A stretch of 64,000 bases of DNA from an uncultured Parafilimonas sp. Its GTDB lineage: Bacteria > Bacteroidota > Bacteroidia > Chitinophagales > Chitinophagaceae. The DNA is taken from NCBI GenBank assembly GCA_903882935.1, contig CAIRZB010000006.1:1-64000 (forward strand), given 5' to 3'. A program made the position numbers and the translations under genes. Positions 42,765 to 52,800 of the stretch are shown here, piece after piece (position 1 is the first letter of the stretch; every line of letters begins with the position of its first letter). The notes below the pieces were generated by a model that saw only the letters and a program-made list of their open reading frames with translations, was not told the DNA's origin and did no database searches.

Positions 42765-45700
42765 TTACTTTACTAAAATCTTTTGGGTTTGAACACCTTT
42801 TGCGGTAGCTACCTTTAGGAAGTAAATGCCAGCAGGCAAGTTAACCAAAGGAATATCTAGCTTTTGGCCACTAATGGTTGTTGACAGCTGGTTACGGTAT
42901 ACAACGTTGCCTGCCGCAGCTACCAGTTGCACATCCATTTTGCCAAGGTTGGTGTTTATATGCAAACTGGTACTGTTGTGTGCCGGGTTAGGGTACACCT
43001 GCCACAACGCCGCACTGCCGGAAATACTCATGGTAACCACTTTTGAATAAGTATAGCGGCCATCCTTGTCTACCTGCTTAAGCCTGTAGTAGTTAATGCC
43101 TGCAACAGGGCTTGCATCGGTATACGTGTATGCGCCGGCAATACCACTGTGGTTATCAGCATTGACTATGCCTAGCGGTGCAAAATAGAGGCCGTCGGCG
43201 CTCCTTTGTACTTCGAAAAATTTATTTTTTGCGTCGTAGGAGGTAGCCCAATCAAGCATAATTGAACTATTGTTACCCTTTTGTGCGGTAAAGTTCAGCC
43301 ACTGTACCGGTAATGCCGCGTTGGTGGTTAGTATGGTGCCTGTTACGGCATACTGGTTATCAATAACGTAATCACCGCTTGGGCTAAGGCTCACAACCAC
43401 TTTTTTGTTCTCGCTTGCAGCGGGGTTGTTCAGCGGCCTAATAAACAAGGTTACCGATGTGCTGTCTTGCGGCAGTATAATGGCACCCTGTGCCCCGCTA
43501 ATGCCGGTGGTGGTGTTTGGCACAAACGTATTGGTTTTGTTAGTTGGGTCATACACCGTTAAATGATACTGCGCCGGGCTGTAGCCATCTTTATAGTCAA
43601 CGGCATAACTACCGCTGCCTGCCAGGTTGTAATAAATAATTTGCGGTGCCGTTGCAGGCGTGTTTTGTTTAAAATGCACATCAATGGCGCGGCTGTCGTT
43701 TTGGTACACGCTGTCTGTGCCTATCGTAACGCTTATAATATTGGGGTTGGTGCCAATAAACTGCAACCGGGAGTCTGCGGCAATATTGTTTCCACTCACC
43801 ACAAAATAGGCGGTATCAGGCGTCGTTTTTTGGTTACCGTTTAAGTCGGTGATGCCTTTAACAATCACCATCATTTTATCGCCTGCAAAGTTCAATAGGT
43901 TGGTGGACGGCGTAATAACGAGTGTATTGCTGAAACTGTTAAACGTGCAAGGTATGCCCACGCCCCTGGTTTGGTCTTTGATTATTACGTTAACCGCGTT
44001 TAGTGTAAGCTGGTTGATTATTTTGGTATAACTGAAAGAAATTGGCGAGCCGGTTACATAAATGCCAGTGGTAGGTTCTGGAGCGCCATACAATGCCGGA
44101 GCCACCCTGTCAATATAACCTGATACCACCTCCGAATAAGTAAAGGCCTTGGTATTGTTGCTATAATCTTTTTCAACCACCAGCCGCAGCTTGTATGCGC
44201 CGTCTAGCAAATTCTTAATATCCCAATTGTAGTTTGTACTGTTTGCGTTTAAATTGGCGGCCGTAAAGGTATTCAAGGTTTTCCAGTGGTATCCACTGGC
44301 AGTGTCGTATTGCAGGGATATGGACGTAATATTGTTTTTATAATACCCGTTAAACATCACAGGCACCGTATTAGCAGATGCGATATTCGCCAGCCAGCTG
44401 TTAGCCGGTGCCACAAAGCTTACACCGCTAACGGGAGAGGCGAAATCAGCTGAAATGGTAGTGGTTTTTGAAACATCCTCACAACCATCGGTTAGGGTAA
44501 ACTTAAGGTTATCATAATTGTATACCCCAAGTGATGAATTTCTGATAACCCTTACGTTAACGGGTGTTATGGCATTTTGTGGAATAGACAATGCAAAGCC
44601 ATCGTTTATCTTAGTGCCCGCAGGTAACCCGCCTATGTCAATGGTTGCCCCGTCTGGGTTACTTTCGCCATTCAGGTACAACGTATAGGTTTTGGGGTTA
44701 GGGTCAATGCTGAAGTTGCCCGCATTAAATGTAAAGTTGGCTGTGTCTTTTAGGATGTTTGACAACACCGGCACGGTGGCCGCCAAGTAAGGGCTATCCA
44801 GCGCAATGGTGCCATCTTCGTGTGGGCAATAGGATTCCCCCGCCACGGTTGAAAACATGGGCGTTCCATAAACAGGGTCCTTCAGCACATTTACCGAAAA
44901 TAAGTCGCCATACCTGCTGCCGCCGGTGCCAGTGTTATTGTCAGCCAATGTGTAGTCGGTGGTTGTTTCCACCGTGTTTGTTTGTTCGGTGGTACCACCC
45001 GTGGTAAGCTGGCATTTTACGGTAACCCCACCCGATACACCAGTGCCTGAGGCTTCTACCCCAACCTCGGCCGCAATAGTTTGGTCAATCTCAACATTAA
45101 ACTGAAAAGTATTGGTTTTGGTATTGCTTGTAGTAGTCGAATTCTTGATGTAAGTTCCTCCGCTAAAGCTGAGGTTTTTATCCAATTTGGCGGTTTGCTG
45201 GTTTTTGGCGTTGTTAGCCAACAGCTGCTCCCAAACTTTTATTTGGTTGGCAAAAAACTGTGCCGACAAGCTGTTCTGGGCCGAGGCTTGGGCCTGCCTC
45301 AATTTTGGTATCTCCCGATCCCTTATTTCTGAAAGAGTGAAAATATAATCGGTACTGATGCCAGTTGGCTGAAAAATCATCACAGGCTTTGATATGAAGA
45401 TACATTTCGTGCTGTCCCAATCAATTTCATTGCCAACTGAGTATACAAGATTCAGTGCCCCGCCATAAAACACATCGGCATCCGAACCAATAATGCCGGT
45501 AGACTGCGATGTTTGGAGGGTGGTGCTGTTAGTTGTTGAAATAACGGCCTGGTCTGTATTGTTGCATGACCCGGTTACATTCAAGGAGCTTTTAATTTGT
45601 CCCCAAGCTTTCACCTCAACCACATCGCCAAGCCCTACAAAATTGTCTATACCTACCTTTACTTTCGTCCAAGCAGTGGTTGACGCCGATGCACCTAACT

Positions 45701-48323
45701 GAAAACTCATTGTTTGCCGACTGGTTGTAGTACGCGACCATTCTGAGTAGCTGCCGGTGCCTGGGGGGTCGTGTAATACCAGCATGGGTATTTGCGGCGT
45801 GGTTGTAACAAACGTGGCTGCTTTGGGATCAACGGAAGTACCCGTAACAACAATAGTAGGCAGTGGCTGTTCAATGTGGCTTGGTGCGTTGGCATCCGTT
45901 GTTATGTACCTGCCAAACTGGTCAGTAAAGCTGGCATACAAGTATTTGGGGTATGCACCAGTTTTGGTGTCTTGAAGCGTATTGGGCGGGCCAGCGGTAA
46001 AACGCAGCACTGTAGTATCGTTCGTTAGCTTTAGTGTGTCCTCATCAAATTTGCCTTGCAATTGGCGAATATCGGTTTTGTAGGTAATCGCCCCCATATC
46101 TAAGCCACAGCCTTTTGATACGGGCCCTTGGTAGGTGATAAATTTCACATCCCTTTTGGTGGCTTGGGGCCAAATGGCATAATTGGTAAGTGCAGGGCAC
46201 TTGATAAGTGTATTGCTGTCTATCAGGCCCGTTATCTGCATTTGGGGTGCCCGTTGGTACACCAAATTTAGGGTTGTGTCGGCAGTGGTGATATTCCTGT
46301 ACCGCTTGCTGACAGGTAAAGTGTCAAAAAACGCTATCAATTGGCTACTGTTGGTATTGGCAGCCTTGTCCACGCTGCTGGTTACCGTACAGCTTACCAC
46401 ACGTACTTTATATTGCCGTGCCGGAAGCCTTACGGAATAGTACCCGCTGTCATCAGTTTTTACTTGTTTCCTAAATATGGAAGGCTGTGGCTTGCCATCG
46501 TAGCCGATGGGCAGGGAATCATCAAACTCCAACACCGCCGTACCCAGCGCGTCGTTACAGCCTGCACTAAAACGCCCTGAAATAACGTGTGTGCTGGTGT
46601 CGTTAAAGTTTACGTTGCCCACATTGTTAAACAAAGACACCACTTTTTTGGTGGGTACAAATAGATTATTTTTTAGAACAGGCGTAACAGTATAATTGTC
46701 TGCTGTTTGAAAATTAAGCGCATAATTGCCGTACTGGCCCGGAGGATTTAGGTACCCTGTGAAAGTAGAATCAGTTTCACTATTGTTAAGGGTTCTATGT
46801 TGGCCCACTGCTGTAACACGCACAATGTCCAGTGCTGCGGCAACCGTGCCGGTATCGCTAAAATTACTTGAGCCGTTTACTAGGCAACCGTTACACACTT
46901 GGTACACCTGGCCGGTTAGGGCAAACACGGTTGTATCATGAAAGGGGGCGCTAACCAGATCTAAGTACTGCGGGTTAGATGAACTTAGGCTAACCGTTGC
47001 AGTAGGAGGATCGTATAGATGCGCACCTACTGTATCTGGGTACACCAAAAAACTAACGTTCGCAGGGTCGCCGGTTGTTTTGTCCCCGTAATATACACTG
47101 TCTACTAAAAACACCCCTTGCGCATCGGTCATAGCGCTGTCTAAATAAGCAGCTGACCGCCCTTTTAGGGTTGTTGTACTTTGCACATAAACCTTTCGGT
47201 TTTGTATGCTTACGCCACTGCGCGTTACAACTTTTCCTTTGATTTTACCATTTCGCCCGTTGTTGGAATTGAGTACCTTAATTTGCACGATGTTAGACCA
47301 TGCAGAACTATTAAGTACCGGGCAAGCTTTGACAGCACGGCGAAAATACGTGGTTGTTCCCAAGCTATCTTGGTCAAAACGATAGCCTGCCGAATTACTC
47401 TTTGCGGTCTTTGTAGCTACCCAGCTTGCGGGCTTGGTAGTATCAGTGGTTTGTTGCCAGACATAAGAAAATTCGTTGCGAACGCCTGAAGGAGGCGGAG
47501 GGTTACTAATGCTGATTATACTGTCTGGCACCAACTCGGGCGGAAATGTAATACTGTGGTTGCTGCCTATGGTGCCTGCAAAAGGGGCTGCATTGCAGGT
47601 ATATATAATTAACACCTCACCATTGCCGCCAGATCCGGTTAAGCTTGCACCACCACCACCGGGGAAACCAGCATCGTCTTGCCCCCCGGTTGCACCAGAA
47701 CCACCACCCAAGGTACCCGCCCCACCTTGGCCATTGGCAGTAGTTGAAAATATACCGACCACTACATTACCACCATTGGCACCATTTACACCGGCACCTG
47801 CAGCTGCCCCGCCCCCGCCAAAAAAAGCTGGCGCGGCACTTGTCCAAGCCCCCCCATTACCCCCAGCAAACGCTTGGGCTACCCAACTAGTGGTTGTAGT
47901 GCCACCTACCCAACCTTGGGCACCATTTGCTGTGACGGTTTTTGTTTGAAATATGTCAGAATAACTAAAGCTGCTGTTACCACCTATTGAATCGCCACCA
48001 GCTGCACCCTTACCAACCGTTATGGAGCAAGTTTGCCCCCCCGTAACTGTAAGCGATGTACTTTTTACCCAAGCACCGCCCCCGCCCGAGGCTGAATATT
48101 TTGTAACTTTAATCTGGTGCCCTAAGAAGTTTGTGTTATAGGACTCGTCTACAAGGTTACCGCCGGCACCCCAAAGTTGCACAGTAACGCTTGTAACACC
48201 CGCGGGTACCACCCATTGAAAACTACCCGGCGTGGTAAACTTGGCAGTGTCTACCTGGGCCAACAAGCTGCCGCTTAAACATGTTAAAAGAACTACATAC
48301 AAAAGCTTGGTAAAGTTTTTCAT
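42765..48323 (-). CDS. Giant glycine-rich T9SS-secreted surface protein (1852 aa)
   Basis: A signal peptide (residues 1-22, ending LLAQ) precedes a glycine-rich domain (about 25-245) with many GGGGA, GGNGG and GGAG runs between VTSVTVQLWGAGG and GEVLIIYTC. This is a family seen in Bacteroidota adhesin-like proteins. An Ig-like segment (about 255-350) and a CarboxypepD-reg-like domain (GKIKGKVVTRSG..., about 355-440) follow, then a long middle region. A Big_5/SbsA-type Ig domain (about 1400-1500) and further beta-rich repeats lead to the C-terminal T9SS type A sorting domain (from about 1772: WQVYPNPAHNS ... GIYFLKV...QKILVK). It is secreted and probably tethered to the cell surface. Its long upstream region carries three copies of an 18-bp dyad also found upstream of the adjacent response regulator gene. 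Confidence 0.9.
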   Translation of the reverse strand: MKNFTKLLYVVLLTCLSGSLLAQVDTAKFTTPGSFQWVVPAGVTSVTVQLWGAGGNLVDESYNTNFLGHQIKVTKYSASGGGGAWVKSTSLTVTGGQTCSITVGKGAAGGDSIGGNSSFSYSDIFQTKTVTANGAQGWVGGTTTTSWVAQAFAGGNGGAWTSAAPAFFGGGGAAAGAGVNGANGGNVVVGIFSTTANGQGGAGTLGGGSGATGGQDDAGFPGGGGASLTGSGGNGEVLIIYTCNAAPFAGTIGSNHSITFPPELVPDSIISISNPPPPSGVRNEFSYVWQQTTDTTKPASWVATKTAKSNSAGYRFDQDSLGTTTYFRRAVKACPVLNSSAWSNIVQIKVLNSNNGRNGKIKGKVVTRSGVSIQNRKVYVQSTTTLKGRSAAYLDSAMTDAQGVFLVDSVYYGDKTTGDPANVSFLVYPDTVGAHLYDPPTATVSLSSSNPQYLDLVSAPFHDTTVFALTGQVYQVCNGCLVNGSSNFSDTGTVAAALDIVRVTAVGQHRTLNNSETDSTFTGYLNPPGQYGNYALNFQTADNYTVTPVLKNNLFVPTKKVVSLFNNVGNVNFNDTSTHVISGRFSAGCNDALGTAVLEFDDSLPIGYDGKPQPSIFRKQVKTDDSGYYSVRLPARQYKVRVVSCTVTSSVDKAANTNSSQLIAFFDTLPVSKRYRNITTADTTLNLVYQRAPQMQITGLIDSNTLIKCPALTNYAIWPQATKRDVKFITYQGPVSKGCGLDMGAITYKTDIRQLQGKFDEDTLKLTNDTTVLRFTAGPPNTLQDTKTGAYPKYLYASFTDQFGRYITTDANAPSHIEQPLPTIVVTGTSVDPKAATFVTTTPQIPMLVLHDPPGTGSYSEWSRTTTSRQTMSFQLGASASTTAWTKVKVGIDNFVGLGDVVEVKAWGQIKSSLNVTGSCNNTDQAVISTTNSTTLQTSQSTGIIGSDADVFYGGALNLVYSVGNEIDWDSTKCIFISKPVMIFQPTGISTDYIFTLSEIRDREIPKLRQAQASAQNSLSAQFFANQIKVWEQLLANNAKNQQTAKLDKNLSFSGGTYIKNSTTTSNTKTNTFQFNVEIDQTIAAEVGVEASGTGVSGGVTVKCQLTTGGTTEQTNTVETTTDYTLADNNTGTGGSRYGDLFSVNVLKDPVYGTPMFSTVAGESYCPHEDGTIALDSPYLAATVPVLSNILKDTANFTFNAGNFSIDPNPKTYTLYLNGESNPDGATIDIGGLPAGTKINDGFALSIPQNAITPVNVRVIRNSSLGVYNYDNLKFTLTDGCEDVSKTTTISADFASPVSGVSFVAPANSWLANIASANTVPVMFNGYYKNNITSISLQYDTASGYHWKTLNTFTAANLNANSTNYNWDIKNLLDGAYKLRLVVEKDYSNNTKAFTYSEVVSGYIDRVAPALYGAPEPTTGIYVTGSPISFSYTKIINQLTLNAVNVIIKDQTRGVGIPCTFNSFSNTLVITPSTNLLNFAGDKMMVIVKGITDLNGNQKTTPDTAYFVVSGNNIAADSRLQFIGTNPNIISVTIGTDSVYQNDSRAIDVHFKQNTPATAPQIIYYNLAGSGSYAVDYKDGYSPAQYHLTVYDPTNKTNTFVPNTTTGISGAQGAIILPQDSTSVTLFIRPLNNPAASENKKVVVSLSPSGDYVIDNQYAVTGTILTTNAALPVQWLNFTAQKGNNSSIMLDWATSYDAKNKFFEVQRSADGLYFAPLGIVNADNHSGIAGAYTYTDASPVAGINYYRLKQVDKDGRYTYSKVVTMSISGSAALWQVYPNPAHNSTSLHINTNLGKMDVQLVAAAGNVVYRNQLSTTISGQKLDIPLVNLPAGIYFLKVATAKGVQTQKILVK

Positions 48324-48521
48324 GACAATAGCTTTATTTTAAAAATTTATAACACATGGCAAAAGGACAATAATGCAAACAACCACCCGATAAAACAGTT
48401 ACGTAAGCGCTTTTTACAACGTTTGAATCTCGCTTGTAGAGGCTGCCAACGCGAAAAAAACACTTTCCAGCAAACCCAGTTTTTAACTAACCAAAAGTGC
48501 GTATTGGTGCCTTAAAAAACA

Positions 48522-48539
48522 ATCGTTGGTACCAATGAC
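48522..48539. promoter_or_regulatory. Dyad site d (degenerate)
   Basis: ATCGTTG-GTAC-CAATGAC has the same 7-4-7 layout as the better copies with two mismatches between arms; its central TTGGTACCAA is a perfect palindrome. Confidence 0.45.
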
Positions 48540-48564
48540 TTTTAGGCCTAACCATACCCGCCTT

Positions 48565-48582
48565 ATCATTAGTTTCAATGAT
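48565..48582. promoter_or_regulatory. Dyad site a
   Basis: ATCATTA-GTTT-CAATGAT, a 7-4-7 inverted repeat with one mismatch, lies about 245 bases upstream of the T9SS gene start. Confidence 0.6.
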
Positions 48583-48804
48583 ATTGGCACAAAAAGGCTA
48601 TTAACCCATTGCCAAAAGGCCAATTGCCAGGTAGGTGCATACACAGTACAGCTACTTTTTTTACTTTAATTAAATACTTAAAAGGGGTAATAAATACCGA
48701 GATGGGACCGGCGAAGGAGTTTTGTTGCGTGCCATATATAATAGCCGACCCTGTTGTGGGAAAAATGCTTTACCCTATAATTTTTGTGTGCGGGCAAGCG
48801 GCAA

Positions 48805-48826
48805 AAATCATTGGAATCAATGATTT
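48805..48826. promoter_or_regulatory. Dyad site b (perfect)
   Basis: AAATCATTG-GAAT-CAATGATTT is a perfect 9-4-9 inverted repeat about 480 bases upstream of the T9SS gene. Confidence 0.7.
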
Positions 48827-49064
48827 GTGGCAGAAAAAATGGCTATATTTTTACCACTCGTAACAAAGGCCGTTGACTAAACCTATGTATGCTGCAAAAC
48901 GCCAAAAGTTTTGCCAAGCAACAAAGACAACAACCTGTTAGTGCCCATGATGTTGGAGCGCCATAACTAGTACACATTTTTTAGGGGGATTATATGCAAG
49001 TGCTGCCCTGCCTCACAGGGCTGGCACTATGTTGCCTATTTCGGCAAAACAGATGGCAAAGCTG

Positions 49065-49709
49065 TTATCGCACAATTTTTTCTTGTATAGCCTTGGCAAC
49101 GGCCTCTGTACCGCTTTGCACGTGCAGTTTTTCGTAAATATGGCTTATGTGGGTGTTAACTGTGGCATATGACACGCTACATTTTTCCGCTATCATTTTA
49201 TAGCTAAAGCCGTTCACCAACAGCCCCAATATTTCCAATTCCCTTTCGGTAAGGTCAAAATTGTTCTTCGGTATTTTTTGGTGCCTGTTATTAAACAGCA
49301 ACAATACTTGGCGCGCAACCGTAGGTGTCATGGGTGCGCCGCCCGCCATTACCTCCTGCACAGCCTCCAGTAATTTGGATGGCGGTGTTTTTTTCAAAAT
49401 ATACCCATCTGCACCGGCCAATATGCTGTCAAAAATCTTATCCTCCTGCTCAAATACTGTTTGCATCAGTACCTTAATCTCGGGGTATTGGCTGCGTATG
49501 GCGGTAAGGGTTTCTATTCCGTTAATATTGGGCATGTCAATATCCATCAACACAACATGCGGCATATTGCCTGCGATGTGCTTTAAGGCATCCCGGCCAT
49601 CGGGGTATGCCCCACAGCATGTTATGCCGTCGGTGGAATTCATCAACATTTCCAAAAGTTCCCGCCGGGGCTTGTTATCCTCAAACACTGCCACTTTAAT
49701 TAATTGCAT
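49065..49709 (-). CDS. NarL/LuxR-family response regulator
   Basis: The 214-residue protein has a receiver domain with phospho-acceptor D56 in VVLMDIDMPN, acidic D11 and a lysine in ILKKTPP. It has a LuxR-type HTH at about 148-205 (LTERELEILGLLVNGFSYKMIAEKCSVSYATVNTHISHIYEKL). It is encoded just downstream of a HisKA_3 sensor kinase, its probable partner. A perfect 7-4-7 dyad lies 35 bases upstream of its start. Confidence 0.93.
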   Translation of the reverse strand: MQLIKVAVFEDNKPRRELLEMLMNSTDGITCCGAYPDGRDALKHIAGNMPHVVLMDIDMPNINGIETLTAIRSQYPEIKVLMQTVFEQEDKIFDSILAGADGYILKKTPPSKLLEAVQEVMAGGAPMTPTVARQVLLLFNNRHQKIPKNNFDLTERELEILGLLVNGFSYKMIAEKCSVSYATVNTHISHIYEKLHVQSGTEAVAKAIQEKIVR

Positions 49710-49743
49710 GGACGCAAATTAACACATTGAATATTAATTGAAT

Positions 49744-49761
49744 ATCATTGAAACCAATGAT
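49744..49761. promoter_or_regulatory. Dyad site c (perfect) upstream of the response regulator
   Basis: ATCATTG-AAAC-CAATGAT is a perfect 7-4-7 inverted repeat between the kinase stop and the response regulator start. Its length suits binding by a LuxR-type HTH dimer. Confidence 0.7.
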
Positions 49762-49819
49762 TTAAGTATTGCTTATTAAAGAAATGCCTCTTGGGTGGCC
49801 AAAGTAATGGCAAATGTTA

Positions 49820-52800
49820 TTACACAAAAAACTCTAAACAAAGGGTTGTACCCTGCCCCATAGCCGAATGGATGGCCAGCGAGCCATTCAGCTCGTCTGC
49901 TCGTTTTTGCATGTTGGCCAAACCATTCCCCATAGAGGTTGCTGCAAAATATTTTTTGTCTTTTTGCTCTATGGTAAACCCGGCACCGTCATCCTTAATA
50001 ACCATTACCATTTTTTTGCCTGCCACGGCAATATCAATCCATACATTTTTGCATTTGGCATATTTTGCTGCGTTGTTTACCGCCTCCTTAAAAACCAAAT
50101 AGAGGTTTTTGCGCTGCTGCATATTCAATTTTACATGTTCGGCATTAGCATCAACCTTTAAATGACATAAACAGTTTTGGGGTTCAAGAATGCCTGTGGC
50201 AAAAACACGCATCCGCGTGGCAATATTATCAAAACGGTCGTTCCTCGTATTGATGCTCCACACAATATCGCCCATTGCCTCCATCATGTTATCGGCATTT
50301 ACACTCAATTGGTCAAGCAGGGCTTTTACTTCATCCGGGGTACCCTCCAATTTGTTTTGGATTACAGCACTGGACAATGATATACTGCTGAGCGTGCTGC
50401 CAATCTCGTCGTGCAGGTCGCTCGCAATGCGGTTGCGCATTTTTTGCACCTTAAGCGCCTGTTTCAAACGGTATAGGTATACCAAATACAATATTGTGGC
50501 AAAGGCAAGGATAGCCACGGTTTTAAACCACCAGGTGAGCCAAAAAGGCGGCTTGATGATGATGGTTAACATTTGCTCTTGGGTGTTCCAAGCACCATCA
50601 CGCCCTGCAGATTTCACATGAAAGGTATATGTTCCGGGGTCAAGGTTTGTAAAAGTGGCTTCATTTTTTGCCCCATTGTCTATCCAGTCATGGTCAAAGC
50701 CCTCCAGCCAATATTTATATTTCTTTTTCTCGGGCGAGGAATATTCCAGCTCGGCAAAACTGACTGTGAACATGTTTTTGGCAAAAGGCAAACTGATAGT
50801 GCTTGCGTACTCAATAGGCTGCGCCACGATGGTGCTGTCAGTTTCATAACTCACAGGCTTGTTGAAAATTGACAGCCCGGTGAAAACCAATTGGGGTGGG
50901 GCATCTTTTTTCAATACATCGGCGGGGTTAAACCATGTAATGCCGTTTACACCGCCAAAAACAAGGGTGCCATCTGCTGTTTTTACCGCCGAGTACCTGT
51001 TAAATTCATCATCTTGTATGCCATCTTGTTTAGTAAAATTTATAAAACTGCTACCCCCCTCCATGTTATGTAGCCCGGGCGGGGTAAAACATGATAGACC
51101 GTGGTTTGTGCTAAGCCAAAGGTTGCCAAGGGCATCGCTGAGCATACCATATACCACACTGTTCAACAAGCCGTCTTTTTCGTTAAAGCGCCTGCACTTT
51201 CCCGTGCTAAGTTCAAAACGGCAAAAGCCAGCACCCTCGGTGCCCACCCACAAGTACTTTTGGGGGCTTTCGGGGTCTGGGCAAAGCGAGAATATTTTAT
51301 CGGAAGGAAGGCTAGCGGAATCGATGGGGTTGTTCTTAAACTGCTTCCATTCCATCGTTTTTTCATTAAACCTAAACAATCCGAACCGGCGTGTGCCGAA
51401 CCAAAAAACGCCCGCATTATCCTGCCACCATGCAGAAATAAAGGGGTAATTGTCTATGCCTTTGTCAACCGGAAATTTCCATTTGCCTGCCACACAGTCT
51501 TTTTCCCGATTGTATTTAATAATTACCCGGTCTTCGTTACTGTCATTCCCAAATATCCATATTTCGTCGTTGTTGTCTTTTATAATGGCTTTATACCGGT
51601 ATCCTAAAAACTTCGGGCCTGTAAGGTGCAGGGTTACCGTTTTGTTGGCCGGGCTGTACTTAAGCAGGCTGATGGGCGTTTTGCCAGGCGGGGCATTATT
51701 GTCAGTTGAAACAACCATCCAATAGTCGCCCTGCTTGTCGTTAACGATGTTTGTTACATCACCGATTGACCATTGGGGCCTAACCAATGTTGGCGGTAAA
51801 AGGTTTTTATAATTGATGGCATGCTGAAGGTCAAAATACGCCGGTGCCATCTTGTGCCCAGGCGGAAAATAGTTTAGGCGGCCCGCATTGTCAACGTCTA
51901 AATAATAAATGCTGCCTAGGTTAAATTTTTTAAACCTCGTTAAATGGCTGTCAAATTTAATCATGCCGTAAGCCCCAGTGCCAAGCCATACGATACCGTT
52001 TTTGTCTACACAAAACGAAATTATGTTTCTTAAAAGCCTGCTTATTTCGGCATCTGTTGAAGCAAGCTTTGCAACGGTTTTCCCTACGGTTGAATACTGG
52101 TAAATTACGCTGTCGAGCACCCATATTTTTCCGGCAGAGTCCTTAAAGGCTGGTAATGCAGGCATTTGCCCAAACCCGGTATTGCTGGGAAATATTACTT
52201 GGTAGTTATTGTTGCCATAGGCCGACATTATGTAATACCGCCCCCTTGCACTGTCTACAACCAGCCCGTCGGGCAAGGCACCAGCCCCACTGGGGTTTTT
52301 AAGGCTGTATTTTTTTGTCACCGAATAACCGCTACCTTCTTTTTCATGCAAAACAAAACAAGAATCGTGGGATATAACTAACAGGTTGTTGTTGCTAAGC
52401 AACAAAAAATTGAGCGGCTCATCTGTGTTAACCTTCTTAATATCGTCTGTGCTAAATATGTCTCTCGCGTACTGCTTGATACGCGCATACATGCCAGGCC
52501 TAACATTTTTTACATCAATCACTTCTATGGCAGGGCCAATGCGTACAATAAGCTGGCCGCCTTTATATTCCATGCGGCCAATATCTTCGTAAAACCCATT
52601 ATGGCTTTTATGGCTGATGCTTACATGGTAAAATCTGCCTGTTTCGCGGTCAAAAACACACAGCCCCTTGGTACCTGTACCCACCCAAAGGTTACCATTT
52701 GGGTCTTCCAATAAAGCACTTACCTGGTTATCGGGTAATGAGAAGGGGTCCTTGGGGTCATTTCTATACACAACAACCTTATAGCCATCGTACCTGTTTA

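Larger units (their letters stand above)
48324..49064. other. 741-bp intergenic region upstream of the giant T9SS gene
   Basis: No gene is supported; an 84-codon frame at 48609-48863 has no recognisable features. The region carries three 18-bp dyads (48522-48539, 48565-48582, 48807-48824). It is the likely control region of the T9SS gene. Confidence 0.6.

Noticed and set aside
47476-47949. Proline-rich 157-codon plus-strand frame
   Set aside because: It is the antisense reading of the glycine-rich domain codons (GGN read as NCC) of the giant T9SS protein.
48609-48863. 84-codon open frame upstream of the giant T9SS gene
   Set aside because: No recognisable domain or ribosome-binding site, and it runs across dyad site b, so a control region is more likely.
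49791-50102. Plus-strand open frame opposite the sensor kinase ATPase domain
   Set aside because: It is antisense to a well-supported HATPase domain; such long antisense frames are common throughout this window.
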